Origin: Segatella oris
GTDB taxonomy: Bacteria > Bacteroidota > Bacteroidia > Bacteroidales > Bacteroidaceae
Length of the DNA stretch: 64,000 bases
Assembly: GCF_900637655.1 (NCBI RefSeq)
Contig: NZ_LR134384.1
Span: forward strand, 1,674,001-1,738,000
Direction of reading: 5' to 3'
The translations under genes were made by a program, and so were the position numbers. Shown here in pieces: positions 27,247 to 35,076 of the stretch. The notes beneath the pieces were generated by a model. That model saw only the letters and a list, made by a program, of their open reading frames with translations, was not told the origin of the DNA and did not search any database. Position 1 is the first letter of the stretch; every line of letters starts with the position of its first letter.

Positions 27247-28587
27247 ATGATAGACAGTTCTGCTTTTCAAGGGAAAAAGGCTACATATTATACACTTGGA
27301 TGTAAACTGAATTTTTCAGAGACATCTACGTTTGGTAAAATGTTATCAGATATGGGTGTCGTGACCGCAGCAAAGGGGGAAGAGGCAGATATTTGTCTCA
27401 TCAACACCTGTAGTGTTACGGATGTTGCCGACCATAAGTGCAGACAGGCTATTCATAGAATGGTACGTGAGAACCCCGGAGCATTTATTATTGTTACAGG
27501 TTGTTACGCCCAACTCGAGTCTGAGCGGGTAAGTAAGATACCAGGAGTAGATCTTGTGCTTGGTTCAAATGAGAAAGCAAATCTCATTCAATATCTAAAT
27601 GATGCTTTTATTGATAGGACTGCAGGCACTGCACAGCATAAGTATCACTCTGTCAGAACTAAAGATATCAATACTTTCCAGGCATCATGTTCAAGAGGAA
27701 ACCGTACCCGATACTTCCTGAAAGTACAAGATGGTTGCAATTATTTCTGTACTTACTGTACAATTCCCTATGCACGTGGTTTTTCCCGCAATCCTTCAAT
27801 AGCGTCATTAGTTGCACAAGCAGAAGAGGCTGCAGCTGAAGGTGGTAAGGAAATAGTACTTACTGGGGTAAACATCGGCCATTTTGGTGAAACTACTCAT
27901 GAGAAATTCATTGATCTTGTCAAGGCTCTGGATAAGGTAGAAGGTATTAAACGCTTTCGCATCAGCAGTTTAGAACCCGATTTGATAGATGACGAATTGA
28001 TAGCTTTCTGTGCAGAGAGCCGGGCTTTCATGCCTCATTTCCACATTCCATTGCAGAGTGGTAGCGATGCCGTTCTTAAGCTGATGCATCGCCGATATGA
28101 CACAGCTTTGTTTGCACATAAAATAGAACTCATCAAGAAATTAATGCCAGATGCTTTCATTGGAGTTGATGTCATGGTAGGCAGTAGAGGTGAGAAACCC
28201 GAGTATTTTGAAGACTGTTATCAGTTTCTTGCCCATCTTCCCGTTACGCAACTGCATGTCTTTCCCTATAGTGAACGCCCGGGAACGAGTGCATTATCTA
28301 TTCCGTATGTCGTTGAAGAAAAGGATAAGAAGTTGCGCTCCAAGCGTCTGCTGGCCTTAAGCGATACTAAGACACAAGACTTCTATCAGCAGTTTATTGG
28401 CACAGAACGCGAGGTGTTGTTTGAAAAAGCACCACGTGGGAAAGCTATGCACGGCTTTACGGACAATTATATCCGCGTAGAATTGCCACCTTCACAGGCG
28501 CGTACAGAATATGACAACGAACTCATGCGTGTAAAATTAGGTGAATTCAACTACGATAAATCAGCCTTGAGAGCAGAACTAATCTAA
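27247..28587 (+). CDS. mtaB: tRNA (t6A37)-C2-methylthiotransferase MtaB
   Basis: Radical-SAM enzyme that adds a methylthio group to t6A37 of ANN-decoding tRNAs. The N-terminal UPF0004 domain holds three cysteines of the auxiliary cluster (C19 in TLGCKLN, one in INTCSVTD, one in TGCYAQ). The radical-SAM triad is C164, C168 and C171 in CNYFCTYC. A TRAM-like RNA-binding end follows residue 380. Length is 446 residues. Sequence features favour MtaB over MiaB (TLGCKLN start). The stop overlaps the start of the glycosyltransferase gene by one base. tcdA, another t6A-modifying gene, lies at 32.2 kb. Confidence 0.92.
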   Translation: MIDSSAFQGKKATYYTLGCKLNFSETSTFGKMLSDMGVVTAAKGEEADICLINTCSVTDVADHKCRQAIHRMVRENPGAFIIVTGCYAQLESERVSKIPGVDLVLGSNEKANLIQYLNDAFIDRTAGTAQHKYHSVRTKDINTFQASCSRGNRTRYFLKVQDGCNYFCTYCTIPYARGFSRNPSIASLVAQAEEAAAEGGKEIVLTGVNIGHFGETTHEKFIDLVKALDKVEGIKRFRISSLEPDLIDDELIAFCAESRAFMPHFHIPLQSGSDAVLKLMHRRYDTALFAHKIELIKKLMPDAFIGVDVMVGSRGEKPEYFEDCYQFLAHLPVTQLHVFPYSERPGTSALSIPYVVEEKDKKLRSKRLLALSDTKTQDFYQQFIGTEREVLFEKAPRGKAMHGFTDNYIRVELPPSQARTEYDNELMRVKLGEFNYDKSALRAELI

Positions 28588-29627
28588 TGAAAAAACACAT
28601 GAAACTTGCGATTGTGATTTTGAACTGGAATGGGAAGAAGATGCTCAGACAATACCTTCCTGTTGTCATGCGTTATTCTTCAGCACAAGCAAAGATTATT
28701 GTGGCTGATAATGCTTCAACAGATGGTTCTGTTGCCATGTTGAAAGAAGACTTTCCCGAGGTTGAAATCCTTTCATTAAATAAGAATTATGGATTTGCAG
28801 AAGGCTATAACCAAGCACTCAAAATGGTTGATGCAGAATACTATCTGCTATTGAATTCTGACGTCAGAGTCACAGAAAACTGGCTCACTCCCCTACTGAC
28901 CTATATGGATGAACATTCAGATGTGGCAGCCTGTCAACCCAAACTGCTATCAGTGAGCAATCCGAAACGCTTTGAATATGCCGGTGCTGCAGGAGGTTTC
29001 ATCGACCGTTTGGGCTACCCTTTCTGTCGAGGAAGAGTGTTCGATATTGTTGAAGAAGACCATGGTCAATACGATTCGATTGCCGATATCATGTGGGCTA
29101 CAGGTGCATGTCTGCTGATTCGTTCGAAAGATTACTGGAATGCAGGTGCTCTTGATGGTCGTTTTTTTGCGCATAACGAGGAAATTGATCTCTGTTGGCG
29201 GCTTCGGTTGCTGGGCAGAAGAATTGTATGTATTCCCAATAGCGTGGTCTATCATGTCGGTGGCGGTACGCTTCCGAAGAGTAATCCGATGAAAACGTTC
29301 CTGAATTTCCGCAATAATCTGACTATGCTCTATAAGAACCTGCCGGATGAGGAACTGAAAACTATCATGCGACTTCGTTTCTTCCTCGATTATCTTGCAG
29401 CGTGGCAAACACTTATTTTCAATCGTAACATAGCCGATTTCAAGGCTATCTATAAGGCACGTCACGCCTTTAAAGCATGGCGTCATGACTTTGATGAAGA
29501 TCGAAAACGGCTACAACAACAACGGATTAATCCGAGAGTTGATGAACGAAAAGACTTCTCTCTGCTCTGGCAGTTCTACAGACATGGACGAAAAACATTC
29601 TCTGCTATCTTGGATGCCTGCCCATAA
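28587..29627 (+). CDS. Family 2 glycosyltransferase
   Basis: A 346-residue cytoplasmic-facing GT2 enzyme. LAIVILNWNGKKM begins the nucleotide-binding fold, with VADNASTDGSVAML and YYLLLNSDVRV giving the DXD-like metal site. MWATGACLLIRS, FFAHNEEIDLCWRLRLLGRRI and VYHVGGGTLPKSNP are typical of rhamnosyl-type GT2 enzymes. Donor and acceptor cannot be told from sequence. An alternative ATG four codons in (28599) is possible. It is translationally coupled to mtaB by a one-base overlap and overlaps the 3' end of the DUF4861 gene by 23 bp, tail to tail. Confidence 0.88.
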   Translation: MKKHMKLAIVILNWNGKKMLRQYLPVVMRYSSAQAKIIVADNASTDGSVAMLKEDFPEVEILSLNKNYGFAEGYNQALKMVDAEYYLLLNSDVRVTENWLTPLLTYMDEHSDVAACQPKLLSVSNPKRFEYAGAAGGFIDRLGYPFCRGRVFDIVEEDHGQYDSIADIMWATGACLLIRSKDYWNAGALDGRFFAHNEEIDLCWRLRLLGRRIVCIPNSVVYHVGGGTLPKSNPMKTFLNFRNNLTMLYKNLPDEELKTIMRLRFFLDYLAAWQTLIFNRNIADFKAIYKARHAFKAWRHDFDEDRKRLQQQRINPRVDERKDFSLLWQFYRHGRKTFSAILDACP

Positions 29628-30852
29628 TTCTGACTTGGGGCAGGCAAAGTAATTGCTCTTTCCATTTCTTCAAATAGGCAAACCAATCTTTGGCTTGGTG
29701 AAATCCATACGTTTCATTGTCACTTGAATAAGTGAGATAATACTTCAAGTGACCCATTATAGGAGCCAAGACATAGGCATCATTGATACTGTCGCAGGCA
29801 AGTTCTTCCTGTAAATAATCTTTTGGAACATATATTCCCATTCCCAAAGTCTCTAATTTACAGGCAGTCGTATCTTTTGAAGGCCAATTCTTTCCCCACA
29901 ATCCCCGCAATCCTTTATGATCTGAAAGTTTTTCTGCACCCGAAATGTGCATCAAACCAGTTGCAAAACGTAGTCTTTTCTCTTCCGGATTTATCCACGC
30001 TTCCACGCTTAAATCCCTATGGCCGGCATATAAGGTATAACGCTCTGTGAGACAAATCCTTCGTTCTCCCCTCGTCCAAAGCCAACCTCTATCGGTCAGT
30101 TCAATGATTGTTCTCACTGGACCTTGAGTTACTATGCGCTGTCCTCGATATGCAACATCTTCCAACATCTGCTCTTTTCGACCGTCCCATCCACGGAGTG
30201 CCCCCAAGCCCATGCTGTTTCCAGTCCATAGAATATCATCTCCAAATCCTTGCAACGACTGCTCTTTGGTCGTATAAAACTGCGTCTCGTGTAACTCCAA
30301 GCCTAAACGCTTCTTCCCATACAAGTCGAGTGTCTGCCGTTTATCAAAATAAATGCGCAATGCTATCAGTTCATTTTCAAATGCCACCCCATGGTGATGC
30401 AATAAATGATAGCTGTCTTTCAGCTCTTTCCCAACTTCAATTTGCTGTATATATAAATCCTGTTTGTTCTTTTCTTTTATCTTGGGATTTCTCAATAAGA
30501 GTTCGGCGTATGTGCGTGATGCGTACGTTTTCTGCGTACCCTGTTTCTTCAACACAACTTTATAGTTATAGGTTTGCCCTCCTTTCAGCTCGGCAAGGAA
30601 ACACATTTCATCATTTATTCCGTCACCATCCAAATCATCAAGTTGAGATGGAAGCTCCTTGTCATTAAAATAAACAGAAGAACAGGAAACCCAAGGATAT
30701 CCCTTCAGGGAGACGACTACAGGATAATTGGACAATGAAAGCTTACCCGAATATTTGATGTTCACGGTAAACGTTTCTGTATCAGGCTTTTTTGAAGCAT
30801 GTAAAGCCAAACTGATAAATAAAAATGAGCATAGGACAAGCCTTGTTTTCAT
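29605..30852 (-). CDS. Exported DUF4861-family protein
   Basis: From ATG 30852 the protein is 415 residues. An upstream ATG (30876) lies at about the predicted transcript start, given the TATTTTTG -7 element at 30888-30881, so the inner start is preferred. A signal peptide ends near LALHA. The body is beta-rich: DLDGDGINDEMCFLAELKGGQ, LELHETQFYTT, LGALRGWDG, and RICLTERYTLYAGHRDLSVEAW. This matches my memory of DUF4861 proteins, which often accompany polysaccharide-lyase or unsaturated-uronyl pathways in Bacteroidota. No lyase is nearby here, so the role is open. Confidence 0.72.
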   Translation of the reverse strand: MKTRLVLCSFLFISLALHASKKPDTETFTVNIKYSGKLSLSNYPVVVSLKGYPWVSCSSVYFNDKELPSQLDDLDGDGINDEMCFLAELKGGQTYNYKVVLKKQGTQKTYASRTYAELLLRNPKIKEKNKQDLYIQQIEVGKELKDSYHLLHHHGVAFENELIALRIYFDKRQTLDLYGKKRLGLELHETQFYTTKEQSLQGFGDDILWTGNSMGLGALRGWDGRKEQMLEDVAYRGQRIVTQGPVRTIIELTDRGWLWTRGERRICLTERYTLYAGHRDLSVEAWINPEEKRLRFATGLMHISGAEKLSDHKGLRGLWGKNWPSKDTTACKLETLGMGIYVPKDYLQEELACDSINDAYVLAPIMGHLKYYLTYSSDNETYGFHQAKDWFAYLKKWKEQLLCLPQVRIMGRHPR

Positions 30853-30979
30853 TAGTAATACCGATAAAAGTTTCATGTTGCAAAAATAAATGTTTTTTTG
30901 ATTTAACGCCCTTATTTTTATTAATTTTGGCTTTAAGATACCTTTTTATAGCCTTTATTTTAAGTTTTTTAGCAAAATA

Positions 30980-31011
30980 TTTGCTATTGAAAATAATTTT
31001 TAGTATTTTTG
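30980..31011 (+). promoter_or_regulatory. Bacteroidota-type promoter upstream of the GldB-like gene
   Basis: TTTG at 30980-30983, a 20-bp spacer, then TATTTTTG at 31004-31011. The coding start (TTG) is at 31039. This placement supports the unusual start codon. Confidence 0.65.
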
Positions 31012-31038
31012 CCTTGAGATTTAAGATAACCCAAACGT

Positions 31039-31812
31039 TTGAGAAAGATATATTACATATTGTTTGCAATAATGTTGCTTTGTGTGGCTTGTGAAATGAA
31101 GCTGAAATCCAACGATGATGCGCAAGACAAAATAGAAGTCGTGCGTTATGATCGTCTGCAAAGTCGTTATCTGACTACAGGTGACTTTTCTGCTTTGCAG
31201 GAAATGAACACAGAGTATGCCATAGAGACTCGAACGCTGGTTGAAAATGTGCTTAAATTGGGAGCCGTCTATGAGCCGGACATCAACAGTCGCTTTCTTA
31301 ATTTCTATCAAGACACTGTTTTACAGACTGTTATAGCAGATGTAGAAACTCAATATGCCAACATGGATGACATCAACAAGTCACTGACACGAGTTTTTGA
31401 TAAAGCCCAGAAACAATTGCCTAACTTTACTATTCCGAAGATATATACACAGATTGGTGCCTTTGACCAGAGTATAATTGTGGGTGAAAATATGATTGGT
31501 ATTTCTCTTGATAAATATTTGGGAGAGGACTATCCGCTCTATTCAAAGTATTATTCAAAGAGTCAACGTGCAACCATGAAGCGTGAGTATATTGTTCCCG
31601 ACTGCTTGAATTTCTATCTGTTGAGCCTATATCCCGTGAAGAACTTCGACAAGAAGAGTCAGCAGGAGAAAGACATGCACATGGCTCGTGTCATGTATGT
31701 GGTTAATGAACTTGTGGGACAAAAGGTTTTCTCAACTCATTATGTCAGCTTGGTAGAAGATTATCTGCAGACACATAAGGACGTAAAGTTGGCTGACTTG
31801 CTGAAATTCTAA
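31039..31812 (+). CDS. gldB: GldB-like gliding-motility lipoprotein
   Basis: A 257-residue protein with a TTG start. The TTG is chosen because it supplies the signal peptide (MRKIYYILFAIMLLCVAC) that the next ATG (31072) would remove, and a promoter ends 27 bp upstream. A lipobox cysteine lies at about C18. The GldB-family core is seen in FDQSIIVGENMIGISLDKYLGEDYPLY, then RATMKREYIVPDCLNFYLLS and ARVMYVVNELVGQKVFS. Family members are found in non-gliding Bacteroidota too, so motility is not implied. The next gap holds a dyad array and the tcdA promoter. Confidence 0.8.
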   Translation: MRKIYYILFAIMLLCVACEMKLKSNDDAQDKIEVVRYDRLQSRYLTTGDFSALQEMNTEYAIETRTLVENVLKLGAVYEPDINSRFLNFYQDTVLQTVIADVETQYANMDDINKSLTRVFDKAQKQLPNFTIPKIYTQIGAFDQSIIVGENMIGISLDKYLGEDYPLYSKYYSKSQRATMKREYIVPDCLNFYLLSLYPVKNFDKKSQQEKDMHMARVMYVVNELVGQKVFSTHYVSLVEDYLQTHKDVKLADLLKF

Positions 31813-31924
31813 GCAAGAGTTCCTTTGACATGAAGCAACAGACAGCATTGAGTATGCCTGCGTTGTGGGCTAATTCATTATAACATAGAATTAAAGCGAG
31901 AGCTAATCCCGTGCAGATAGCCTT

Positions 31925-32031
31925 GCAATTTGCGTCAAATTACCTTGCAATCTGCGTCATTTCACCGTGTAACTTGACTCAAATCACCATGTAATCTGCG
32001 TCAAATTGCAGAGCCTAATGCAACAGACTGA
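31925..32031. repeat. 22-bp-period dyad array, copy 4 (gldB/tcdA gap)
   Basis: Units start at 31925, 31947, 31969, 31991 and 32013, the last decayed; a further decayed unit may lie at 31903. Spacers are CTT, CGT, CAT and AGA. The best units are GCAATTTGCGTCAAATTAC and GTAATCTGCGTCAAATTGC. The remainder of the 378-bp gap holds the tcdA promoter and T-rich sequence. Confidence 0.85.
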
Positions 32032-32130
32032 AAAACAGGGAGATTTAAGATAGAGCGCTGATGCTTGTTTTCTGGTTTCTCGTTTCCCATTTGAAGTCAC
32101 TGAAAGCGCTTTTCTTTATTTCATTTTATC

Positions 32131-32161
32131 TTTGTGCTTTCTTTCTTTTTCCTTACCTTTG
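32131..32161 (+). promoter_or_regulatory. Bacteroidota-type promoter upstream of tcdA
   Basis: TTTG at 32131-32134, exactly 19 bp, then TACCTTTG at 32154-32161. The tcdA ATG is 30 bp on. A second TATCTTTG overlaps the -33 element (32127-32134). Confidence 0.7.
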
Positions 32162-32190
32162 CAGTGGAAAAAATCAGGTAATCAGTTTTT

Positions 32191-33063
32191 ATGCAAAATC
32201 AATTTTCACGTACAGAGCTATTGATTGGCAAGCCGGCGCTTGACACTTTGGCCGGCTCACGCATAGCCGTTTTCGGCATAGGTGGTGTTGGCAGCTATGT
32301 GACAGAGGTGTTGGCACGGAGTGGCATAGGCGAATTGGATATCATTGATAACGACCGTGTCTGTCCGACGAACATCAATCGACAGCTCTATGCCCTGCTT
32401 TCAACAATAGGGAAAAACAAGGTTGATGTTGCAGAAGAGCGTATTCTTGATATCAATAGCCACTGTATTGTTCACAAAAACCAGATGTTCTATCTTCCCG
32501 AAAATGCGGATGCAATTGATTTGAAGCTGTTTGATTATGTTGTGGATTGTGTCGATACGGTGAGTGCGAAACTTGAACTTATCAAGCGTTGTCATCGTTT
32601 CAACATCCCCATCATATCCAGCATGGGAGCGGCCAACAAGCTTGATGCAACGGCATTCCGTGTGGCAGACATCAACGAAACGCATATGGATCCGTTGGCA
32701 AAGGTGATAAGAAAGAAACTTCGCAAGCTGAATATCCATCGATTAAAGGTGGTTTATAGTGAAGAAGAACCTATCAGGCAGATTGCCTATCCTACTATAG
32801 AATGTGCTGAGCATAGCCATGTACCGGCCAGCAATGCGTGGGTTCCAGCTGCAGCAGGCTTGATCATCGGAGGTGAAGTCATCAAGGATCTCATTGCGAA
32901 AGCAAAAACTATGCGTATTCTTCCCGAAGAGTCAGAAAGCAATGCGGATGCCGGAATTGCAGCTGAAAAGGCAGCACGGCATGAGGAACGGTACAAAAGC
33001 ATAGTTCAGGCAAAGGAAAACGGGATTTGGATTGATGACAAAATCGTGATCAAAACACCCTGA
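32191..33063 (+). CDS. tcdA: tRNA threonylcarbamoyladenosine dehydratase (TcdA/CsdL)
   Basis: E1-like ThiF-fold enzyme that uses ATP to cyclise t6A37 to ct6A37 in tRNA. The nucleotide loop is FGIGGVGSYVTEVLARSG, with the glycine turn at about residues 29-34. DNDRVCPTNINRQLYAL and DYVVDCVDTVSAKLELI follow, then SSMGAANKLDATAF, all typical of TcdA rather than ThiF or MoeB. The conserved ThiF zinc cysteines (CxxC pairs) are not seen. Length is 290 residues. It is followed after 24 bp by an ATP-grasp-like gene. Confidence 0.88.
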   Translation: MQNQFSRTELLIGKPALDTLAGSRIAVFGIGGVGSYVTEVLARSGIGELDIIDNDRVCPTNINRQLYALLSTIGKNKVDVAEERILDINSHCIVHKNQMFYLPENADAIDLKLFDYVVDCVDTVSAKLELIKRCHRFNIPIISSMGAANKLDATAFRVADINETHMDPLAKVIRKKLRKLNIHRLKVVYSEEEPIRQIAYPTIECAEHSHVPASNAWVPAAAGLIIGGEVIKDLIAKAKTMRILPEESESNADAGIAAEKAARHEERYKSIVQAKENGIWIDDKIVIKTP

Positions 33064-33087
33064 ATGATTTTAAGTTTTTAATAGGAA

Positions 33088-34182
33088 ATGAAAGTCTATC
33101 TATTCAATCCAGGGCATGACATCGCCTTGGCTGCACATCAGAAATATGTAACTTTGCCCCATGCTGCCCGCCAGTTGCAGGCTGACCTTGCCTTTCTACC
33201 CGTGCTTTGGGCAAGTAAAGGTGACCTTGTTCTTGTTGAAGACAAGGAGCATATAAGCGTACCTGCGCATTTGAGACAGTATGCTGCAGAGACAGGTTTC
33301 ATCGACTATCAAGATTTGGAAAGTCTTGATGTGACGAATATTGAGATATTTCCCTGGGGATGGAACCTTGCATTATGCAATCGCCTTATAGAGCAGTCAA
33401 ACGGAAAGCTTGCAGATGCTCTTCCTTCTGTGCAGCAGTTAGACCATATACGCATGCTGAGTGGCAGAGGCTGGTGTGCAGAACATCTCCTGCCTTGCTT
33501 GACAACATGTTTCGACAAGGCCGTTGGCAAGGCTGAAGTCTTTAGAGATTATGCTTCGCTCTGCCAACACTTGCAGCCTGCAGATAACGGACTAGCCTAT
33601 CAGTATGTGCTGAAGATGCCATGGAGTAGCAGCGGACGCGGGCTGAGATTTATCGACATGAACCATGAAGGCATAACAACTCATCTGCAAGGATGGATTA
33701 AAAACGTAATCTCCAAACAAGGATATATTACCGTTGAGCCTTATTATAATAAGGTGGTTGACTTCGGTATGGAGTTCTATGCACATCGGAATGGGACAAT
33801 AGACTATCTCGGTCTTTCTGTTTTCGATACGGTTAACGGTGCTTATGCGGGCAACATACTCATGGGCGAAGCGCAAAAAGAAGAGATGTTGTCACGCTAT
33901 ACATCCCTTGAATGTCTGGATAGCATACGCGAAACCGTGGTGAGTGTTATGTCAAAACAGCTGAAAGGCAACTATTCGGGGCCTTTCGGCATTGATATGA
34001 TGATTGTAAACGGCGGATTGGTTCACCCATGTGTTGAATTAAACCTACGGCAGACCATGGGCCATGTGGCTCTGTCGCTATCTGAAAAGGTAAATACTCC
34101 TCGTGTCATGAGAATGGACTATCGTGCAGGGCACTATTCCATTCACGTCAATGCCCTCTCTCCTGCATATGCAGACAAATAA
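33088..34182 (+). CDS. Conserved protein of unknown function with ATP-grasp-like features
   Basis: A 364-residue soluble protein with no signal peptide or membrane helix. It begins with a short fold starting MKVYLFNPGHDIALA. The middle and C-terminal parts look like an ATP-grasp domain: YVLKMPWSSSGRGLRFI resembles the lysine/serine-glycine loop. YITVEPYYNKVVDFGMEFYAH, YSGPFGIDMMIVNGG and CVELNLRQTMGHVALSL match the metal- and ATP-binding end strand (E-x-N-x-R). I know such proteins as conserved hypotheticals in Bacteroidales; substrate and product are unknown. It shares a transcript with tcdA (24-bp gap) and converges tightly on rlmH (12 bp between stops). Confidence 0.75.
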   Translation: MKVYLFNPGHDIALAAHQKYVTLPHAARQLQADLAFLPVLWASKGDLVLVEDKEHISVPAHLRQYAAETGFIDYQDLESLDVTNIEIFPWGWNLALCNRLIEQSNGKLADALPSVQQLDHIRMLSGRGWCAEHLLPCLTTCFDKAVGKAEVFRDYASLCQHLQPADNGLAYQYVLKMPWSSSGRGLRFIDMNHEGITTHLQGWIKNVISKQGYITVEPYYNKVVDFGMEFYAHRNGTIDYLGLSVFDTVNGAYAGNILMGEAQKEEMLSRYTSLECLDSIRETVVSVMSKQLKGNYSGPFGIDMMIVNGGLVHPCVELNLRQTMGHVALSLSEKVNTPRVMRMDYRAGHYSIHVNALSPAYADK

Positions 34183-34194
34183 GCATTCACTTCT

Positions 34195-34665
34195 TTATTC
34201 ATGATGATAAGGTTCACCTTTGATGATAGTGCATGCCCGATAGAGTTGCTCAGTAAAGATGAGACGCACCATCTGGTGGCTGAAAGTCATGCGGGAGAGT
34301 GATATCTTTTCATTGGCCCGACTGTATACTGATGGTGAAAAACCATAAGGCCCACCTATGACAAAGACAAGACGGCGGGCTGTAAGCTGCTTCTTCTGTA
34401 GCCAGTTTGCAAACTCTATCGAACGGTATTCCGCTCCGTGTTCATCCAGAAGAACAACTGTATCCATGGGCTTTATCTGCTCTAAGATAAGTTCTCCTTC
34501 GCGCTCTTTCTGCTGTTCGTTGCTGAGATGCTTTGTGTTTTTCAATTCCGGGATAACAGCAATATCAAAAGGCATATAATGTTCTATGCGTTCATGATAG
34601 TCTTTAATGCCCACAACGAAATGTTTGTTGGCTGTTTTGCCAACGAGAACAAGAAGCGTTTTCAT
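34195..34665 (-). CDS. rlmH: 23S rRNA (pseudouridine1915-N3)-methyltransferase
   Basis: SPOUT-class methyltransferase acting on helix 69 of 23S rRNA in assembled 70S ribosomes. The SAM knot is FVIGGPYGFSPSVYSRA, followed by SLSRMTFSHQMVRLIFTEQLYRA, which is diagnostic. Length is 156 residues, normal. It lies 7 nt after the DUF4491 gene on the same strand, so the two are probably one transcript. Confidence 0.95.
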   Translation of the reverse strand: MKTLLVLVGKTANKHFVVGIKDYHERIEHYMPFDIAVIPELKNTKHLSNEQQKEREGELILEQIKPMDTVVLLDEHGAEYRSIEFANWLQKKQLTARRLVFVIGGPYGFSPSVYSRANEKISLSRMTFSHQMVRLIFTEQLYRACTIIKGEPYHHE

Positions 34666-34672
34666 TTATAAT

Positions 34673-34954
34673 CTATTTCTTTTCTCTACGTGGAAACCAC
34701 CCCTTCTCTACCCTTTTCTTCTGTTCGAACAGTTCACCGATACTCCAAAGCAGTGAAGCACCGAGCACACCAAGCAGGGATGACCAGATAATGTGGGCCA
34801 CGCAGAGTGAGCCTACAATGGAGATAATACCCAAAATGAGGAAAACAAACCAGAAACGTGTACCGAAATAATATTCAGTCTTGACGACTATCGGATGGAA
34901 TATGCCGATAATCAGAAATGTAGAAAGTGCAATGATAATTCCTGTGAAATACAT
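34673..34954 (-). CDS. DUF4491-family small membrane protein
   Basis: A 93-residue protein from ATG 34954 (MYFTGIIIALSTFLIIG). A longer frame back to 35017 overlaps the divergent promoter region of the phosphoglucomutase gene and is unlikely. Three hydrophobic segments lie at about residues 3-20, 30-47 and 52-70, then a basic tail (KKRVEKGWFPRR). The GIFHPIVVKTEYYFGTRFW segment is characteristic of DUF4491. Function is unknown. It precedes rlmH by 7 nt. Confidence 0.78.
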   Translation of the reverse strand: MYFTGIIIALSTFLIIGIFHPIVVKTEYYFGTRFWFVFLILGIISIVGSLCVAHIIWSSLLGVLGASLLWSIGELFEQKKRVEKGWFPRREKK

Positions 34955-35076
34955 AATGTTATAGCTTTTAGGTTGCGAAGATACAAAAAATATATATATA
35001 ATCCGATGTTTTTCCAATGAAAATGCTTATCTTTGCGTGTAAGCAATTTGTAAAATTAAATATATACTTTAAAACT

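Noticed and set aside
32061-32243. 60-codon plus-strand frame before tcdA
   Set aside because: It spans the tcdA promoter and overlaps the tcdA start in another frame; the hydrophobic translation comes from a T-rich leader.
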